Of a stretch of 52,233 nt of DNA, positions 33,470 to 44,035 are shown piece by piece. The notes beneath the pieces were generated by a model. The model saw nothing but the letters and a program-made list of their open reading frames with translations. It did no database searches and was not told where the DNA came from. Within the stretch, counting starts at the first letter, position 1; each line of letters starts with the position of its first letter. The position numbers were made by a program, and so were the translations under genes. Source of the DNA: DMER64 sp964542305 (GTDB lineage: Bacteria; Bacteroidota; Bacteroidia; Bacteroidales; UBA932). Location of the stretch: NCBI GenBank assembly GCA_964542305.1, contig CAZITX010000018.1:1-52233 (forward strand). Direction: 5' to 3'.

Positions 33470-33550
33470 GGTTATATTCTTTTCATTGTTGAGCGAAAAT
33501 ACAACAACATATCAATATGCACCAATAATCAATTAAATCTTAATATTTCT

Positions 33551-33558
33551 TACATTTG
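33551..33558 (+). promoter_or_regulatory. -7 promoter box of the metallo-hydrolase gene
   Basis: TACATTTG is an exact TAnnTTTG match, 61 bases before ATG 33620. This predicts an ordinary leader of about 55-60 nt, unlike the leaderless group. Confidence 0.5.
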
Positions 33559-33619
33559 TACAAAGGATAACAGGAAACAGCAAGTGAAACCATACTGTTT
33601 GCTTTAGAACTTCTGTTCC

Positions 33620-34417
33620 ATGATTTACAGGATCACTTTTTTAGGAACGGGTACTTCCACCGGAATTCCGTTAATTGGTTGTCAATGCAGGGTTTGCCGC
33701 TCCGAAAACCGGAAAGACAAACGTTTGCGTGCTTCAGTTTTGGTAGAAATAATACAAGAAAACGGGCAAAGAGTTAGAATACTCATTGATGCAGGACCCG
33801 ATTTCCGGCAACAAATGTTAACTTACGGGATAATAGGTCTGGACGGCATTTTGCTGACACATGAACACCGCGATCACACTGCCGGCCTGGATGATGTCCG
33901 CGCCTTTAATTTTTTATCCAATAAACCGGTACCGATCTATGCGGAAAAAAGAGTTTTCGATTCATTACGCAAGCAATTTGATTATGCTTTTACCGATTGT
34001 AAATCTCCCGGGTTACCCGAAATGACTTTGCATCCTATAGATAATGATCCGTTTTATATCCGGAACGTTCCCATCATCCCGGTTCGGGCCATGCACGGCC
34101 CGTTACCCATTTTCGGATTTCGTATAGGCCCAATAGGATACCTGACTGATGCCAGGAACATCGAAAACAAAGAGCTGGAAAAATTCAGGGACGTAGAAAT
34201 TTTTGTAGTAAATACAGTGCAAAGGATGGTACATAGAACCCATTTTTCCTTATCACAGGCCATTGATGTAGCCCAAAGCATAAAAGCCCCGGAAAGTTAT
34301 CTTACTCACCTTTCGCATTGCCTGGAACCGCATGAAGAATTGCTTGCCGGCCTTCCCCCGGGGATTGAACCTGCTTATGACGGACTGATAAGGGAGGTTG
34401 AAGTTAAAGATAAATGA
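33620..34417 (+). CDS. MBL-fold metallo-hydrolase (PhnP-like)
   Basis: The 265-residue protein has the metallo-beta-lactamase zinc motif H81, H83, D85 and H86 (THEHRDHTAGLDD), an N-terminal GTGTSTG-(x)6-CxCxVC zinc-knuckle-like segment at 10-26, and later ligands in AMHGPLPIFGFRI and THLSHCLEPHEEL. This layout matches PhnP-like phosphodiesterases acting on cyclic phosphates. The exact substrate is unknown. The end overlaps DUF456 by 14 bases tail to tail. Confidence 0.9.
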   Translation: MIYRITFLGTGTSTGIPLIGCQCRVCRSENRKDKRLRASVLVEIIQENGQRVRILIDAGPDFRQQMLTYGIIGLDGILLTHEHRDHTAGLDDVRAFNFLSNKPVPIYAEKRVFDSLRKQFDYAFTDCKSPGLPEMTLHPIDNDPFYIRNVPIIPVRAMHGPLPIFGFRIGPIGYLTDARNIENKELEKFRDVEIFVVNTVQRMVHRTHFSLSQAIDVAQSIKAPESYLTHLSHCLEPHEELLAGLPPGIEPAYDGLIREVEVKDK

Positions 34418-34886
34418 TGATATAATACATCATTATCCCACTGGCAATAAGCTTAAGTCCAATCCCAAAAAGGAATCCCAGGAAAGAGCCGAAGGCCGGT
34501 TTCAGGGATCCCGAAATTCCCTTTTTTGTTTTGTTGTATAAAATCTCACCCAGCAGGGCTCCCAGGAAGGCTCCCAGGATCATTCCCAGCGGAGGGAAAA
34601 ATACGATCCCCAACAACATACCGGCTAAAGCAAATCTTGTGGCTGCGGGGCTGCCACCGGTCAGTTTGGTAAAATAGGCCGGGACCAGGTAATCCAGCAC
34701 AGTAACCACAGTCGCAATAATACCCCATAACAGTAAAAAAGACCATTTCATGGTACTATCCGGTAAAAAATAAAGCAAAAGCAGCCCTAAAAAGCTCAAA
34801 GGCGGCCCGGGCAATACGGGAAGCAGACAACCCGCCAAACCCGCTATTCCCAAAATTACCGCCAGTATTTGGATTACAAGATCCAT
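34404..34886 (-). CDS. DUF456 family membrane protein
   Basis: The 160-residue protein has four to five hydrophobic segments with the glycine-rich DUF456 pattern: GIAGLAGCLLPVLPGPPLSFLG near 13-34, then LGMLLGI..PPLGMILGAFLGALLGE, and a last amphipathic GSFLGFLFGIGLKLIAS. Function is unknown. It starts inside the 3' end of the acyltransferase gene (13-base overlap), so expression is probably coupled. Confidence 0.9.
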   Translation of the reverse strand: MDLVIQILAVILGIAGLAGCLLPVLPGPPLSFLGLLLLYFLPDSTMKWSFLLLWGIIATVVTVLDYLVPAYFTKLTGGSPAATRFALAGMLLGIVFFPPLGMILGAFLGALLGEILYNKTKKGISGSLKPAFGSFLGFLFGIGLKLIASGIMMYYIIIYL

Positions 34887-36193
34887 TCTACAAAACGCGT
34901 TTTTGCCTTACGCAGGTCTTTGGCCAGAATCCATTTAATATCTGACCGGGTTGTCCGGAACCATTTATAAAACTGATAAAATGTAAGGGGAGAAGGAAGG
35001 AACACCAGGGACAAAGCCAGGGCGAGCTCCCATTCAAAAAGACCGAAAACAGTAATTGCAAATACAACGTAAGTAATGGTCCAGATCAATAAAGTGGAGA
35101 CGAAACGTACTGAATTATGAAAAGCAGGGTCATCTATCTGTTTACAAAATAAATAGGAAGCCAACAGGGTAGGAGCGGAAAGAAGAGAGCTGACTACAAA
35201 ACAAGGAAACAACAACAGCAATAATAAAGATCTGTATATAATTGTTATTCCGGGATTAGGGTTGGCAACCGAAGCCATGCTGATCCGTTTCTTTTTACGG
35301 CTTTCAATAAAGCCGGCAATCTCTTCCAGGACTCTTTCAGTGTTTGCCGGGGCAGCTTCCCGGCGTCTTTGGATCAGCTCTACCGTATACCGGTTTGCTG
35401 TCAGCCGGTTCTTTAAAACCCGGTGTTTCAGGCTCAATTGTTCAATCCTGTCGTAACAAGACATATTGCACAGCTCCAGGGTGGCATCGTAATGAACATC
35501 ATCCGGAATGTAAAGGATCAGTTTTTTCAGATCTTCCTGAAGTTTTTCTTTCAGGTCGTTCATAAGAACGGGTTGTTCCTTTGTGGGATTTGCCTTAACA
35601 AAAGCTGTTACGTTTATGGGCTGGCCTATTTGAAATAAAAGGGAAGAACGGTAGCGAAAGAAATTCCCATATTCAATACCGATGGGAACAATATATACAG
35701 GCTTTTCCCCGGCAATTTCTTCATTGGCCAACAGGGCAACACGAAATATTCCTTTACCCAAAGGCAGTAAACTGTGCATAGGGCGGTGCGCTCCTTCAGG
35801 AAGAATAACAAAAGGTATGTTATTGCGGAGTACTTCAGCCGACTGTTTTATGATATCATCATTGTTTTTCAATGTATTGCGACCGTCACGGATCCTGTTT
35901 ATGGGCATTATCCGTAGAAAGTAAAAGATCTTTGCAAGGAGCGGTTTCTTGAATATGTCTGCTCTTGCTACAAATACTTTGGGGCGTGTATCCAGATCCA
36001 GCACAGCCAATGCATCCATCAATGCATTGGTATGATTGGATGCAAAGATCAAAGCGCCGTCAGAAGGAAGTTTTTCTATGCCGTAATACTCCCGTTTCCC
36101 GTATGATAATCTGAAAAAAAGGCCAACGTAATATTTAAGAACGGTATAATAAATGTTCCTTTCGTAAATCCGTTTCTTACGTTTTGTGCCCAT
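34874..36193 (-). CDS. PlsC-type 1-acyl-glycerol-3-phosphate acyltransferase with C-terminal membrane domain
   Basis: The 439-residue protein has an N-terminal PlsC domain (about 30-240). Motif one reads ASNHTNALMDAL, with five residues between His and Asp rather than the usual four; other Bacteroidota acyltransferases share this. Motif three is LPEGAHRPMHSLLPLGKG. A membrane domain with three to four hydrophobic stretches (about 310-400) follows. It acylates lysophosphatidate or a related lipid. It lies seven bases after the BASS transporter and before DUF456. Confidence 0.88.
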   Translation of the reverse strand: MGTKRKKRIYERNIYYTVLKYYVGLFFRLSYGKREYYGIEKLPSDGALIFASNHTNALMDALAVLDLDTRPKVFVARADIFKKPLLAKIFYFLRIMPINRIRDGRNTLKNNDDIIKQSAEVLRNNIPFVILPEGAHRPMHSLLPLGKGIFRVALLANEEIAGEKPVYIVPIGIEYGNFFRYRSSLLFQIGQPINVTAFVKANPTKEQPVLMNDLKEKLQEDLKKLILYIPDDVHYDATLELCNMSCYDRIEQLSLKHRVLKNRLTANRYTVELIQRRREAAPANTERVLEEIAGFIESRKKKRISMASVANPNPGITIIYRSLLLLLLFPCFVVSSLLSAPTLLASYLFCKQIDDPAFHNSVRFVSTLLIWTITYVVFAITVFGLFEWELALALSLVFLPSPLTFYQFYKWFRTTRSDIKWILAKDLRKAKTRFVEWIL

Positions 36194-36200
36194 GAGCGTA

Positions 36201-37169
<969 letters not shown>

Positions 37170-37174
37170 GTATA

Positions 37175-37182
37175 CAAATATA
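37175..37182 (-). promoter_or_regulatory. -7 promoter box of the BASS-PlsC-DUF456 operon, leaderless layout
   Basis: TATATTTG on the minus strand, an exact TAnnTTTG match, ends five bases before ATG 37169. Confidence 0.6.
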
Positions 37183-37212
37183 GGGAAAAAAGCTTACAGG
37201 AAACCGGGCTGC

Positions 37213-39471
37213 TTAATGAACTTCAAAGAGCACGGGTTCTCCGGAAACACTATCTCCTGCCACCCACAATTCAAACTGGCCTGGTTCCACTGTCAGGTCC
37301 ATGTTCAGATCCCGGAAAGCCAGTTCGTTGACTGGAAGTGTCCAGTTTACTGTCCTGCTTTCTCCGGGGTTGAGGGTAATGCGCTCAAAAAACTTTAATT
37401 CCCTTACCGGCCTGGTTACTGAGCCGGTTATATCACATATATACAATTGTGCAATTTCCGTCGCTGTGTATTTGCCGGTGTTGGTAAGATCAAAATTCAA
37501 TTCTATTACTTCATCTTTCCCGTATGTAACCTTATCCAGCGTAATATTGGTATAAGCGAAAGATGAATAAGAGAGACCGTAACCAAACGGGAACAGCGGA
37601 TCGGCTCCCATATCCAGGTAAAAGCTTGTATTGCCCAGGGACGTTTGTCCGGCTTTTGGCGGAATGTCTTTCAAAAGGGTTTCATTGCCCTGGAAAGGAC
37701 GTCCTGTTCTGTTGTGATTGTAATACAGTGGTATTTGTCCGGATGAGAGAGGAAAAGTGACAGGCAATTTTCCGCTGGGAACTTCATGTCCGAATATCAG
37801 ATCTGCCAGGGCGGGGCCGCCCATGGTGCCTGGGTGAAATGCATACAGCAGGGCATTGCTCCATCTGGTTTCTTTTTCGATGGTAAGAGGTCTTCCCGCC
37901 ATGACTACCGTAACAACGGGTTTCCCTACGGCCTGGAGGGCTTCTATCAAACGGCTTTGTCCTTTCTGAAGGTCCAGGTTGGCCAGGCAATGTGCCTCAC
38001 CCGATAAAATGGATTCTTCTCCCGTGAAAACAAGAACGGCATCTGCACGGCGGGCTGCCTGTACGGCTTTACGGATTCCTGACGGATCGTTGTCACGGGA
38101 ATGATTCAACGCGGGTTCATAGAGAATACGGATGGATTTGCCATATGCATCCCTAATGGCTTTCAGCGGGGTTATGGTAGCGTTTTCTTCTCCGTCAAAA
38201 ACCCACGTGCCCAGCTGGTCATGTGGTGCATCGGCCATAGGACCGGTAATCAGTAACGTTTTAATTCGGGTTTCGTCCAAAGGCAGCGTCCCGTCATTCT
38301 TAAGCATTACCACACTTTCTGTTGCGGTTTGTTTTGCCAATTCCAGGTGATCCGGAGCATAAAACACATCCTTGTGCAGATTTTCGTCAACGTAAGGGTT
38401 CTCAAACAAACCCAACCTGAATTTAACTCGGAGAATATTTCTAACTGCCTCATTTAGAAGTTTCTCCGGAATGTCACCTTCTTTAACGAGTTCCGGCAGG
38501 TGATTTATATAGGCAAAAGACATCATATCCATATCCACTCCTGCATTTACTGCTAAATATGCGGCATGAGCAGGATTTTTTGCAAATCCGTGCGGGATCA
38601 TTTCCGTGACAGAACTCCAGTCACTAACCACAAAACCCGTAAAATTCCATTCGTCACGAAGCACATTGCGTAAAAGAAACGTGTTTCCTGTAGAGGGAAC
38701 TCCGTTGTTATCGTTGAATGAAGTCATAAGGGTCAGGGCACCGGCATCTAATGCCTTTTGGAATGGAGGCAGGTATACGTTTCTCAAGAGCCTTTCAGGG
38801 ATAAAAGTACTGTTGTAATCCCTGCCACCCTCTGCAGCCCCGTATCCTGCAAAATGTTTTACACACGCAGCCATACTTGCCGGATCCGAGGGATCTGTAC
38901 CCTGGTATCCTTTCACCATGGCTTCACCCATTACGGAAGTCAGGTACGTGTCTTCTCCAAAACCTTCTGCGATCCTTCCCCACCGGGGATCCCTGGCTAT
39001 ATCAAGCATGGGTGAAAATGTCCAGCGAACGCCAGATGCCGTAGCTTCCCTTGCTGCAATACGGGCCCCTTGTTCCACAACGGCAGGGTTGAAAGTGGCG
39101 GCCATACCCAAAGGAACGGGAAATATGGTTTTAAACCCGTGAATTACGTCACGTCCTACGATCAAAGGAATTCCAAGACGTGATTCTTCAACGGCGATTT
39201 TTTGATAAGCGTTTACCCTTGCCGGATCCACTTCGTTAAGGATGGATCCCACTTGTCCTTTTTTAATGGCCTCTGCCAGACGTTGGTCAACACCCATATT
39301 GGAAGCAGATATCTGGTTCATCTGACCCATCTTTTCTTCTAACGTCATTTGTGAGATCAGGCGGGATATTTTCTTTTCGGTTTCCCGGTCGGTCCCGGTT
39401 TGTTGCTGTGTACAAGACCATATAAGTGAGGTACACAATAATATCAGGAAGGTCTTTTTAAGCGGCATCAT
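37213..39471 (-). CDS. GH3 beta-glucosidase lipoprotein
   Basis: The 752-residue enzyme has a lipoprotein signal (Cys20), an N-terminal GH3 domain with the nucleophile D284 in FVVSDWSS, the GRDVIHG and KHFAGYGA substrate loops, an alpha/beta C-domain (about 390-600) and a C-terminal FN3-like domain. Layout and length match BglX-type exo-beta-glucosidases. It should release glucose from beta-glucan oligosaccharides in the periplasm. It is last in the PUL, after GH16. Confidence 0.95.
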   Translation of the reverse strand: MMPLKKTFLILLCTSLIWSCTQQQTGTDRETEKKISRLISQMTLEEKMGQMNQISASNMGVDQRLAEAIKKGQVGSILNEVDPARVNAYQKIAVEESRLGIPLIVGRDVIHGFKTIFPVPLGMAATFNPAVVEQGARIAAREATASGVRWTFSPMLDIARDPRWGRIAEGFGEDTYLTSVMGEAMVKGYQGTDPSDPASMAACVKHFAGYGAAEGGRDYNSTFIPERLLRNVYLPPFQKALDAGALTLMTSFNDNNGVPSTGNTFLLRNVLRDEWNFTGFVVSDWSSVTEMIPHGFAKNPAHAAYLAVNAGVDMDMMSFAYINHLPELVKEGDIPEKLLNEAVRNILRVKFRLGLFENPYVDENLHKDVFYAPDHLELAKQTATESVVMLKNDGTLPLDETRIKTLLITGPMADAPHDQLGTWVFDGEENATITPLKAIRDAYGKSIRILYEPALNHSRDNDPSGIRKAVQAARRADAVLVFTGEESILSGEAHCLANLDLQKGQSRLIEALQAVGKPVVTVVMAGRPLTIEKETRWSNALLYAFHPGTMGGPALADLIFGHEVPSGKLPVTFPLSSGQIPLYYNHNRTGRPFQGNETLLKDIPPKAGQTSLGNTSFYLDMGADPLFPFGYGLSYSSFAYTNITLDKVTYGKDEVIELNFDLTNTGKYTATEIAQLYICDITGSVTRPVRELKFFERITLNPGESRTVNWTLPVNELAFRDLNMDLTVEPGQFELWVAGDSVSGEPVLFEVH

Positions 39472-39480
39472 GGGAAGGGT

Positions 39481-40581
39481 TTATTTTTTCTGAAAAACTC
39501 TTACATAATCAATTTCGTAGGTAGCAGGCAGGGCTCCGGGATCAACACCTTCAGCACCGCCCCAATTCCCGCCCCAGGCCAGGTTCAGTTTTAAATAGAA
39601 AGGCTTGTAGAAGGGCCAGGTATCGGATATTCCTTTCTGGTCATTGGTGAAGGTGAAATAACGGACTCCGTCAATGTATCCGTAAATGGCGTTTTCAGTC
39701 CATTCTACAGCATATACATGAAACTCGGTCTGGGCAGTTGAAATGTATTTTTCAGCCGTGCGTTGCGTTCCTATGGCGTGATTGTAACTTTTACAGTGAA
39801 TGGAACTGCTTACCCAGTTGGGACGGTATCCAACGTGTTCCATAATGTCAATCTCGCCGTCATCCGGCCAGGCTTTAAAGTCCTTGGGTAACATCCAGAA
39901 GGCGGGCCAGGTGCCTTTCCCAACCGGGAGTTTAAGACGTGCTTCAAAGTAACCGTATGTCCAGCTCCTATAGGTGTTCATACGAATTGAAAGCACGTCT
40001 TCACCCGATTGTTTTGCAATGATTTTCAACGTTCCACCGGATACAATTGCACAAGTATCTTTTCCTTCATGGATGGGAATATACCGCTGAAGTTCATTGT
40101 TTCCCCAACCTCCGGCACCTGTTTCAAACCACCATTCTGAAGTTTTAAGCGCATTAAATTCGTCGCGCCAGATCAATTTGTATCCTTCAGGCACATCCAC
40201 CGTGGGATCTACAATTGTTATCGTATCCTGCGGATTCAAATGTTGAAAAACAGAAAGCTCTTTTTTATAATCGCCGGAACGGAATGTTAAAAGACACGTT
40301 CTGTCTTCACCTGTCCTGTTCTCTGTGGTATTTACGGTTATGGTGGATGTCCCGTTCAGACCTCCCGTGGGATAAGTGGAACACCATGATTGATCCGATG
40401 AAACGCCCCATTCACAATTGGTAGTTACAGTTACAGATGCGGATCCGGAAGCAAAATCTAATTCCATACTTTCTTTGGAAAGATCAATTTGAGGATTGTT
40501 GGATGGTTCCGGTCCGTTGCCGCCGTTACAGCCGCAGGTGGCCAGGGTGAAAGAAGCGATGATAAAAAAGAGCTTTTTCAT
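39481..40581 (-). CDS. BACON-GH16 endo-beta-glucanase lipoprotein (laminarinase-like)
   Basis: The 366-residue protein has a signal with Cys16 or Cys18, a BACON-like domain (about 30-115, VTVTTNCEWGVSSDQSWC) and a GH16 domain (about 130-366). The catalytic motif is E243-I-D245-I-M-E248 (GEIDIMEH), and WPAFWMLP just before it shapes the active cleft. The motif and family resemble endo-1,3-beta-glucanases. It should cut laminarin-like or mixed-linkage glucan at the cell surface, feeding GH3. Confidence 0.94.
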   Translation of the reverse strand: MKKLFFIIASFTLATCGCNGGNGPEPSNNPQIDLSKESMELDFASGSASVTVTTNCEWGVSSDQSWCSTYPTGGLNGTSTITVNTTENRTGEDRTCLLTFRSGDYKKELSVFQHLNPQDTITIVDPTVDVPEGYKLIWRDEFNALKTSEWWFETGAGGWGNNELQRYIPIHEGKDTCAIVSGGTLKIIAKQSGEDVLSIRMNTYRSWTYGYFEARLKLPVGKGTWPAFWMLPKDFKAWPDDGEIDIMEHVGYRPNWVSSSIHCKSYNHAIGTQRTAEKYISTAQTEFHVYAVEWTENAIYGYIDGVRYFTFTNDQKGISDTWPFYKPFYLKLNLAWGGNWGGAEGVDPGALPATYEIDYVRVFQKK

Positions 40582-40599
40582 GACAAATATCGTTTGTTG

Positions 40600-42483
40600 T
40601 TAGTTGACGTATCTCTGGAAACGGTAATGCCAGGCAATGACTCCGTTGTCGGTTACCAATTCCATGATATAGGGGGTCATTTTAACGATCCGGTACACAG
40701 GATTGTCATAAGTGGCCGCGTTGGGAAGGTAACTTACAAAAGTTTGCGGAGGGAATGTCAGCACCCCATCTTCCAAAACATAGGTAGTTGTCTGTATATC
40801 AACGGGTACGCCATAGTCCACATTGGTTTCACCACCCCAGTATTCGGGATGGAACCCGCTTTCCCAGTTGCAATACACGGTGCCTCCGGGTCCCGGGTCG
40901 AATACATACGATCCGTCTGTTCCAAAGGTAAGAACATCATCATACAATCCTACGCCCTGTTTGTCGTACGGAGGAGCACTCCACCAGTCCAGTCCGTTGC
41001 CGCCGCTCGGGCCGCAACCAAAGTGTCCCTGTACCGAAGGTTCCCAGGTCCAGGCACCGGCCAGCTTGCCGGCGTAATCCCCTTGTCCCAGTTCGTCTCC
41101 TTCATAACCGGAGGGGACAAAGCTGTAATGCCAGGTTATACCGGGAGCGTCTATGGCAATTTCCAGCAGGTCGGTAGTTAGTGTCAGTACGCGGAAGCGC
41201 GGGGTGGCATACCCTTCGGGATTGGGAACGTAACCCATAACCGTTTCTGCCGGGAATTCCAGGTACATGACACCGCCCTCGGTATAAAGGTCCCAGGTGG
41301 TTGTCTGTGTTTCAAACGGAATGGCGTAATCGTTACCGTCTCCGGGATTCAGATCCGGACGAACTCCGCTGTCTTTATTTACATAAACGGTTCCGCCGGC
41401 TCCGGGATCCATTGTATACGTTCCGTCTGCGGCGAAAGTCAGTATGTCATCATACATACCCACTCCGTTTTTGTCCATTGGAGGCGCACTCCACCAGCCC
41501 AATCCATCGGTTCCGGGCTCTCCGCATCCCAGGTGCCCTGCACTCATGAAGTTCCATTTCCAGGATTTGGAATCTCCACCGGTGAGTTTTTCTTCATCGG
41601 TCAGAGATGCACCGGGATCCAGCGGTATGTAACGGAAATGCCAGGCAATTCCTCCGTTGTCGATCACCAGTTCCAGTACAGAGGCCGTAAGTGTTATGAC
41701 CCGGTAAGTGGGATTGGCAAGTGCTTCCGGATTGGGAATATAACCGATAATGGATCCGACGGGGAATTTCAGGAAGGTATGGTCTCCTTCCATTTCAAAA
41801 CTGTATGTTCCTTCTCCCACTTCAGCCGGTGCCATATAATCTTCCTCGGCCGTTTTGTAGGAAGTTTCGTATCCGGAACCTGCATTTACATAGATCATAC
41901 CATCTACAGGATCAAATTTAAACGTGCCGTTTGAGCGGAAAGTGAGCTGGTTGTCGTACATGCTGAATCCTTCTTTTTCATAAGGATTGGCACTCCACCA
42001 ATTGGTTCCGTCACTGCCCGGCTCACCGCAACCAAGGTGTCCTTTGGTGGCAGCATCCATAACCCAGATCTTTTCGGTACCTCCGGATATAAAGCGGATG
42101 TCTTCAGTAGGATCGTAGGGGGCTATATAGTCGTATTCCACAACAAATTCAACCAGTTTTGAACCGTCTGATATGCCGTGGGAATTCAGCGCTTTAACTT
42201 CTACTGCGTAGGTCCCTGCCTTTTTATACGTTTTGACGACTTTGCTTTTTGTTACGTATTCTTTACCGTCAAAAATGAAGATGGGTGTAGTTCCCGCGGG
42301 AGCCACGTACTGAAAAGTCACCGTTGTGAGAAAATTCTCATCGTATGCCGAGGTGACGTTAACCTCTATATCTGCCGCCTTGGGAACCAGTGATTTGTCC
42401 GGCTTCAGGTATTCGGGCTGCGTACAGGCGAACAACAACGGGAACAACAGGATCCAGGAAAATTTATATACTATATTTTTCAT
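40600..42483 (-). CDS. PKD-like plus triplicated-module surface glycan-binding lipoprotein
   Basis: The 627-residue protein has a lipobox (Cys20), a PKD-like domain (about 35-118) and three modules at 131-288, 299-458 and 472-627. Each module contains a GH(L/F)GCG...WWSA..Y/MDK.G segment, a YD(D/N).LTF.(x)2-3G(T/S) segment, a (V/C)N..SG segment and a closing Y.PNP/A...(F/Y)R(V/I) strand. The position after susD and before GH16 fits a surface glycan-binding protein (SGBP-B role). Conserved Trp pairs in each module could stack on sugar rings; that is inference. Confidence 0.85.
   Translation of the reverse strand: MKNIVYKFSWILLFPLLFACTQPEYLKPDKSLVPKAADIEVNVTSAYDENFLTTVTFQYVAPAGTTPIFIFDGKEYVTKSKVVKTYKKAGTYAVEVKALNSHGISDGSKLVEFVVEYDYIAPYDPTEDIRFISGGTEKIWVMDAATKGHLGCGEPGSDGTNWWSANPYEKEGFSMYDNQLTFRSNGTFKFDPVDGMIYVNAGSGYETSYKTAEEDYMAPAEVGEGTYSFEMEGDHTFLKFPVGSIIGYIPNPEALANPTYRVITLTASVLELVIDNGGIAWHFRYIPLDPGASLTDEEKLTGGDSKSWKWNFMSAGHLGCGEPGTDGLGWWSAPPMDKNGVGMYDDILTFAADGTYTMDPGAGGTVYVNKDSGVRPDLNPGDGNDYAIPFETQTTTWDLYTEGGVMYLEFPAETVMGYVPNPEGYATPRFRVLTLTTDLLEIAIDAPGITWHYSFVPSGYEGDELGQGDYAGKLAGAWTWEPSVQGHFGCGPSGGNGLDWWSAPPYDKQGVGLYDDVLTFGTDGSYVFDPGPGGTVYCNWESGFHPEYWGGETNVDYGVPVDIQTTTYVLEDGVLTFPPQTFVSYLPNAATYDNPVYRIVKMTPYIMELVTDNGVIAWHYRFQRYVN
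40603..42093 (-). repeat. Three tandem protein modules of about 157 residues
   Basis: On the DNA the modules cover about 41620-42093, 41110-41589 and 40603-41070. Modules two and three share WWSAPP.DK.GVG.YDD.LTF; module one is the most divergent in that segment, which suggests an older duplication followed by a later one. Confidence 0.8.
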
Positions 42484-42510
42484 TTCTGTAATCTTTTATG
42501 TTGTCTGTCT

Positions 42511-44016
42511 CTAGTAAGGATTTTGAGTCAGTGTACCTGCACTCTTGTCAATTTCAGATTGAGGAATGGGCCAGTACTTTTTCTGGGGTGTCCAGTTTAC
42601 CGTGCGGTACAAATGGTTGTCTGCAGTCAATACAGATGCTGCTTTGCCGGTGCGGATCAGGTCCCAGTAGCGTTTTCCTTCTCCCATGAATTCCAGGTGA
42701 CGTTCCTCAATGATGTTATCCAGCGTTGCCGACACAGGAGCTACTTGTGCGCGGGTACGTACTGCGTTCAGATACCCTTCCGCATCTCCCGATCCTGCGC
42801 CCCTGGTGATCAATTCGGCAGCATTGAGCAATGTTTCCGCATAGCGGTAAACGCGCTGGTTGTTGCCATAGTTCAGGTTGGGGTCGGCTGTATAACCGTG
42901 GTTTCCGTTTTTACGGCCAATGTATTTCAAAAGGAAATAGCCTGTATCCTGCCAACGGGCAGTATAGCTGGCACCTGTTTCATCGGCGTGTTTGGCAAAA
43001 TTCAGAATACCGCCGTCCCGGCGAATATCACCTTCTGCATACATGTTGTAAGCAGACTCGGCAACGGGACTGAAACCCCATCCATCGCAGAAATCATTCC
43101 CGACGTACCCCGGAATGCCAATCAGCACGGGATAAACAGATCCACCGGTTGCAATGGGAGCACCCCAGTCACGAACTCCGCCTTCGGAAATGTAATTGAT
43201 CTCCCATATGGATTCTGGACCCCATTCACCTTCTTCTTCCCAAAGGCCTTTGAAGTCGCTGACCAGCGAGTACTGACCGGAATCAATGATCTCTTTCATG
43301 TATTGAAAGGCCGTGTTAAAGCGGGATTCATCGTTTTGATAAAGGACCACTTCCGTGTAGAGCATATAAGCCATGGCTTTCGTAATGCGTCCTTCTTCCC
43401 CGAAAGGAGCTTTCATGGGCAGGGCGTTGGTTGCCAGGGCGTTTTCTATGGTTGTGATGATGTTCTGGTAAACCTGGTCTGCAGGCATCTGGTCAGTAAT
43501 GTAAGGGAAAGACAGGTTTTCATCGTAATAAGGGATATTTCCCCAGAATTTCCATAGAACGTTGTAGTAATATGCCTTCAGGATCTTTGCCTCGGCCACG
43601 TATTTGGCTTTCAGGGCTTCTTCCATTTCAATTTCAGGTGCCTTGGCAATGACAATGTTGGATCTGTTTACGCCGGAATAGGCGGTTGTCCAGATCATAT
43701 TGGGAACATCGGTGGATGTTGCCGTATAAAAGTGGGCTTTCACCAGTATCGGCTGGTCACCTTCATTGGACCCGCCTGTGTATATATCGTCCGCCATAAT
43801 GTCGGAGACCATGTTCAGGGAATTGTACTGGTAAAAATAGTCGAACCATTGCAGGGGATCGTAGGCCGCTACCAATCCGGAATACAGTCTATCTGCCGAA
43901 TTGTAGTAGTTGCTTTCCAGAATGGAACTTTTGGACTCCACTACCAGGAAATTATCTGAACAGGAATACAGACCCAGGGCGAACACCGTACTTAATAATA
44001 AAAATATCTTTTTCAT
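42511..44016 (-). CDS. susD: SusD/RagB family glycan-binding lipoprotein
   Basis: The 501-residue outer-membrane lipoprotein has Cys19 in YSCSDN and the SusD helical core: YNSADRLYSGL, a TPR-like helical set, and the C-terminal EERHLEFMGEGKRYWDLIRTG block that is diagnostic. It forms the lid on the SusC barrel and delivers oligosaccharide. It follows susC by 19 bases. Confidence 0.96.
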   Translation of the reverse strand: MKKIFLLLSTVFALGLYSCSDNFLVVESKSSILESNYYNSADRLYSGLVAAYDPLQWFDYFYQYNSLNMVSDIMADDIYTGGSNEGDQPILVKAHFYTATSTDVPNMIWTTAYSGVNRSNIVIAKAPEIEMEEALKAKYVAEAKILKAYYYNVLWKFWGNIPYYDENLSFPYITDQMPADQVYQNIITTIENALATNALPMKAPFGEEGRITKAMAYMLYTEVVLYQNDESRFNTAFQYMKEIIDSGQYSLVSDFKGLWEEEGEWGPESIWEINYISEGGVRDWGAPIATGGSVYPVLIGIPGYVGNDFCDGWGFSPVAESAYNMYAEGDIRRDGGILNFAKHADETGASYTARWQDTGYFLLKYIGRKNGNHGYTADPNLNYGNNQRVYRYAETLLNAAELITRGAGSGDAEGYLNAVRTRAQVAPVSATLDNIIEERHLEFMGEGKRYWDLIRTGKAASVLTADNHLYRTVNWTPQKKYWPIPQSEIDKSAGTLTQNPY

Positions 44017-44035
44017 AATAGTATCTGTTTCAGGA

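Noticed and set aside
42523..43557. Long open frame (344 codons) on the plus strand opposite susD
   Set aside because: Antisense to a clear SusD with strong motifs; the translation shows no recognisable domain and no start context.
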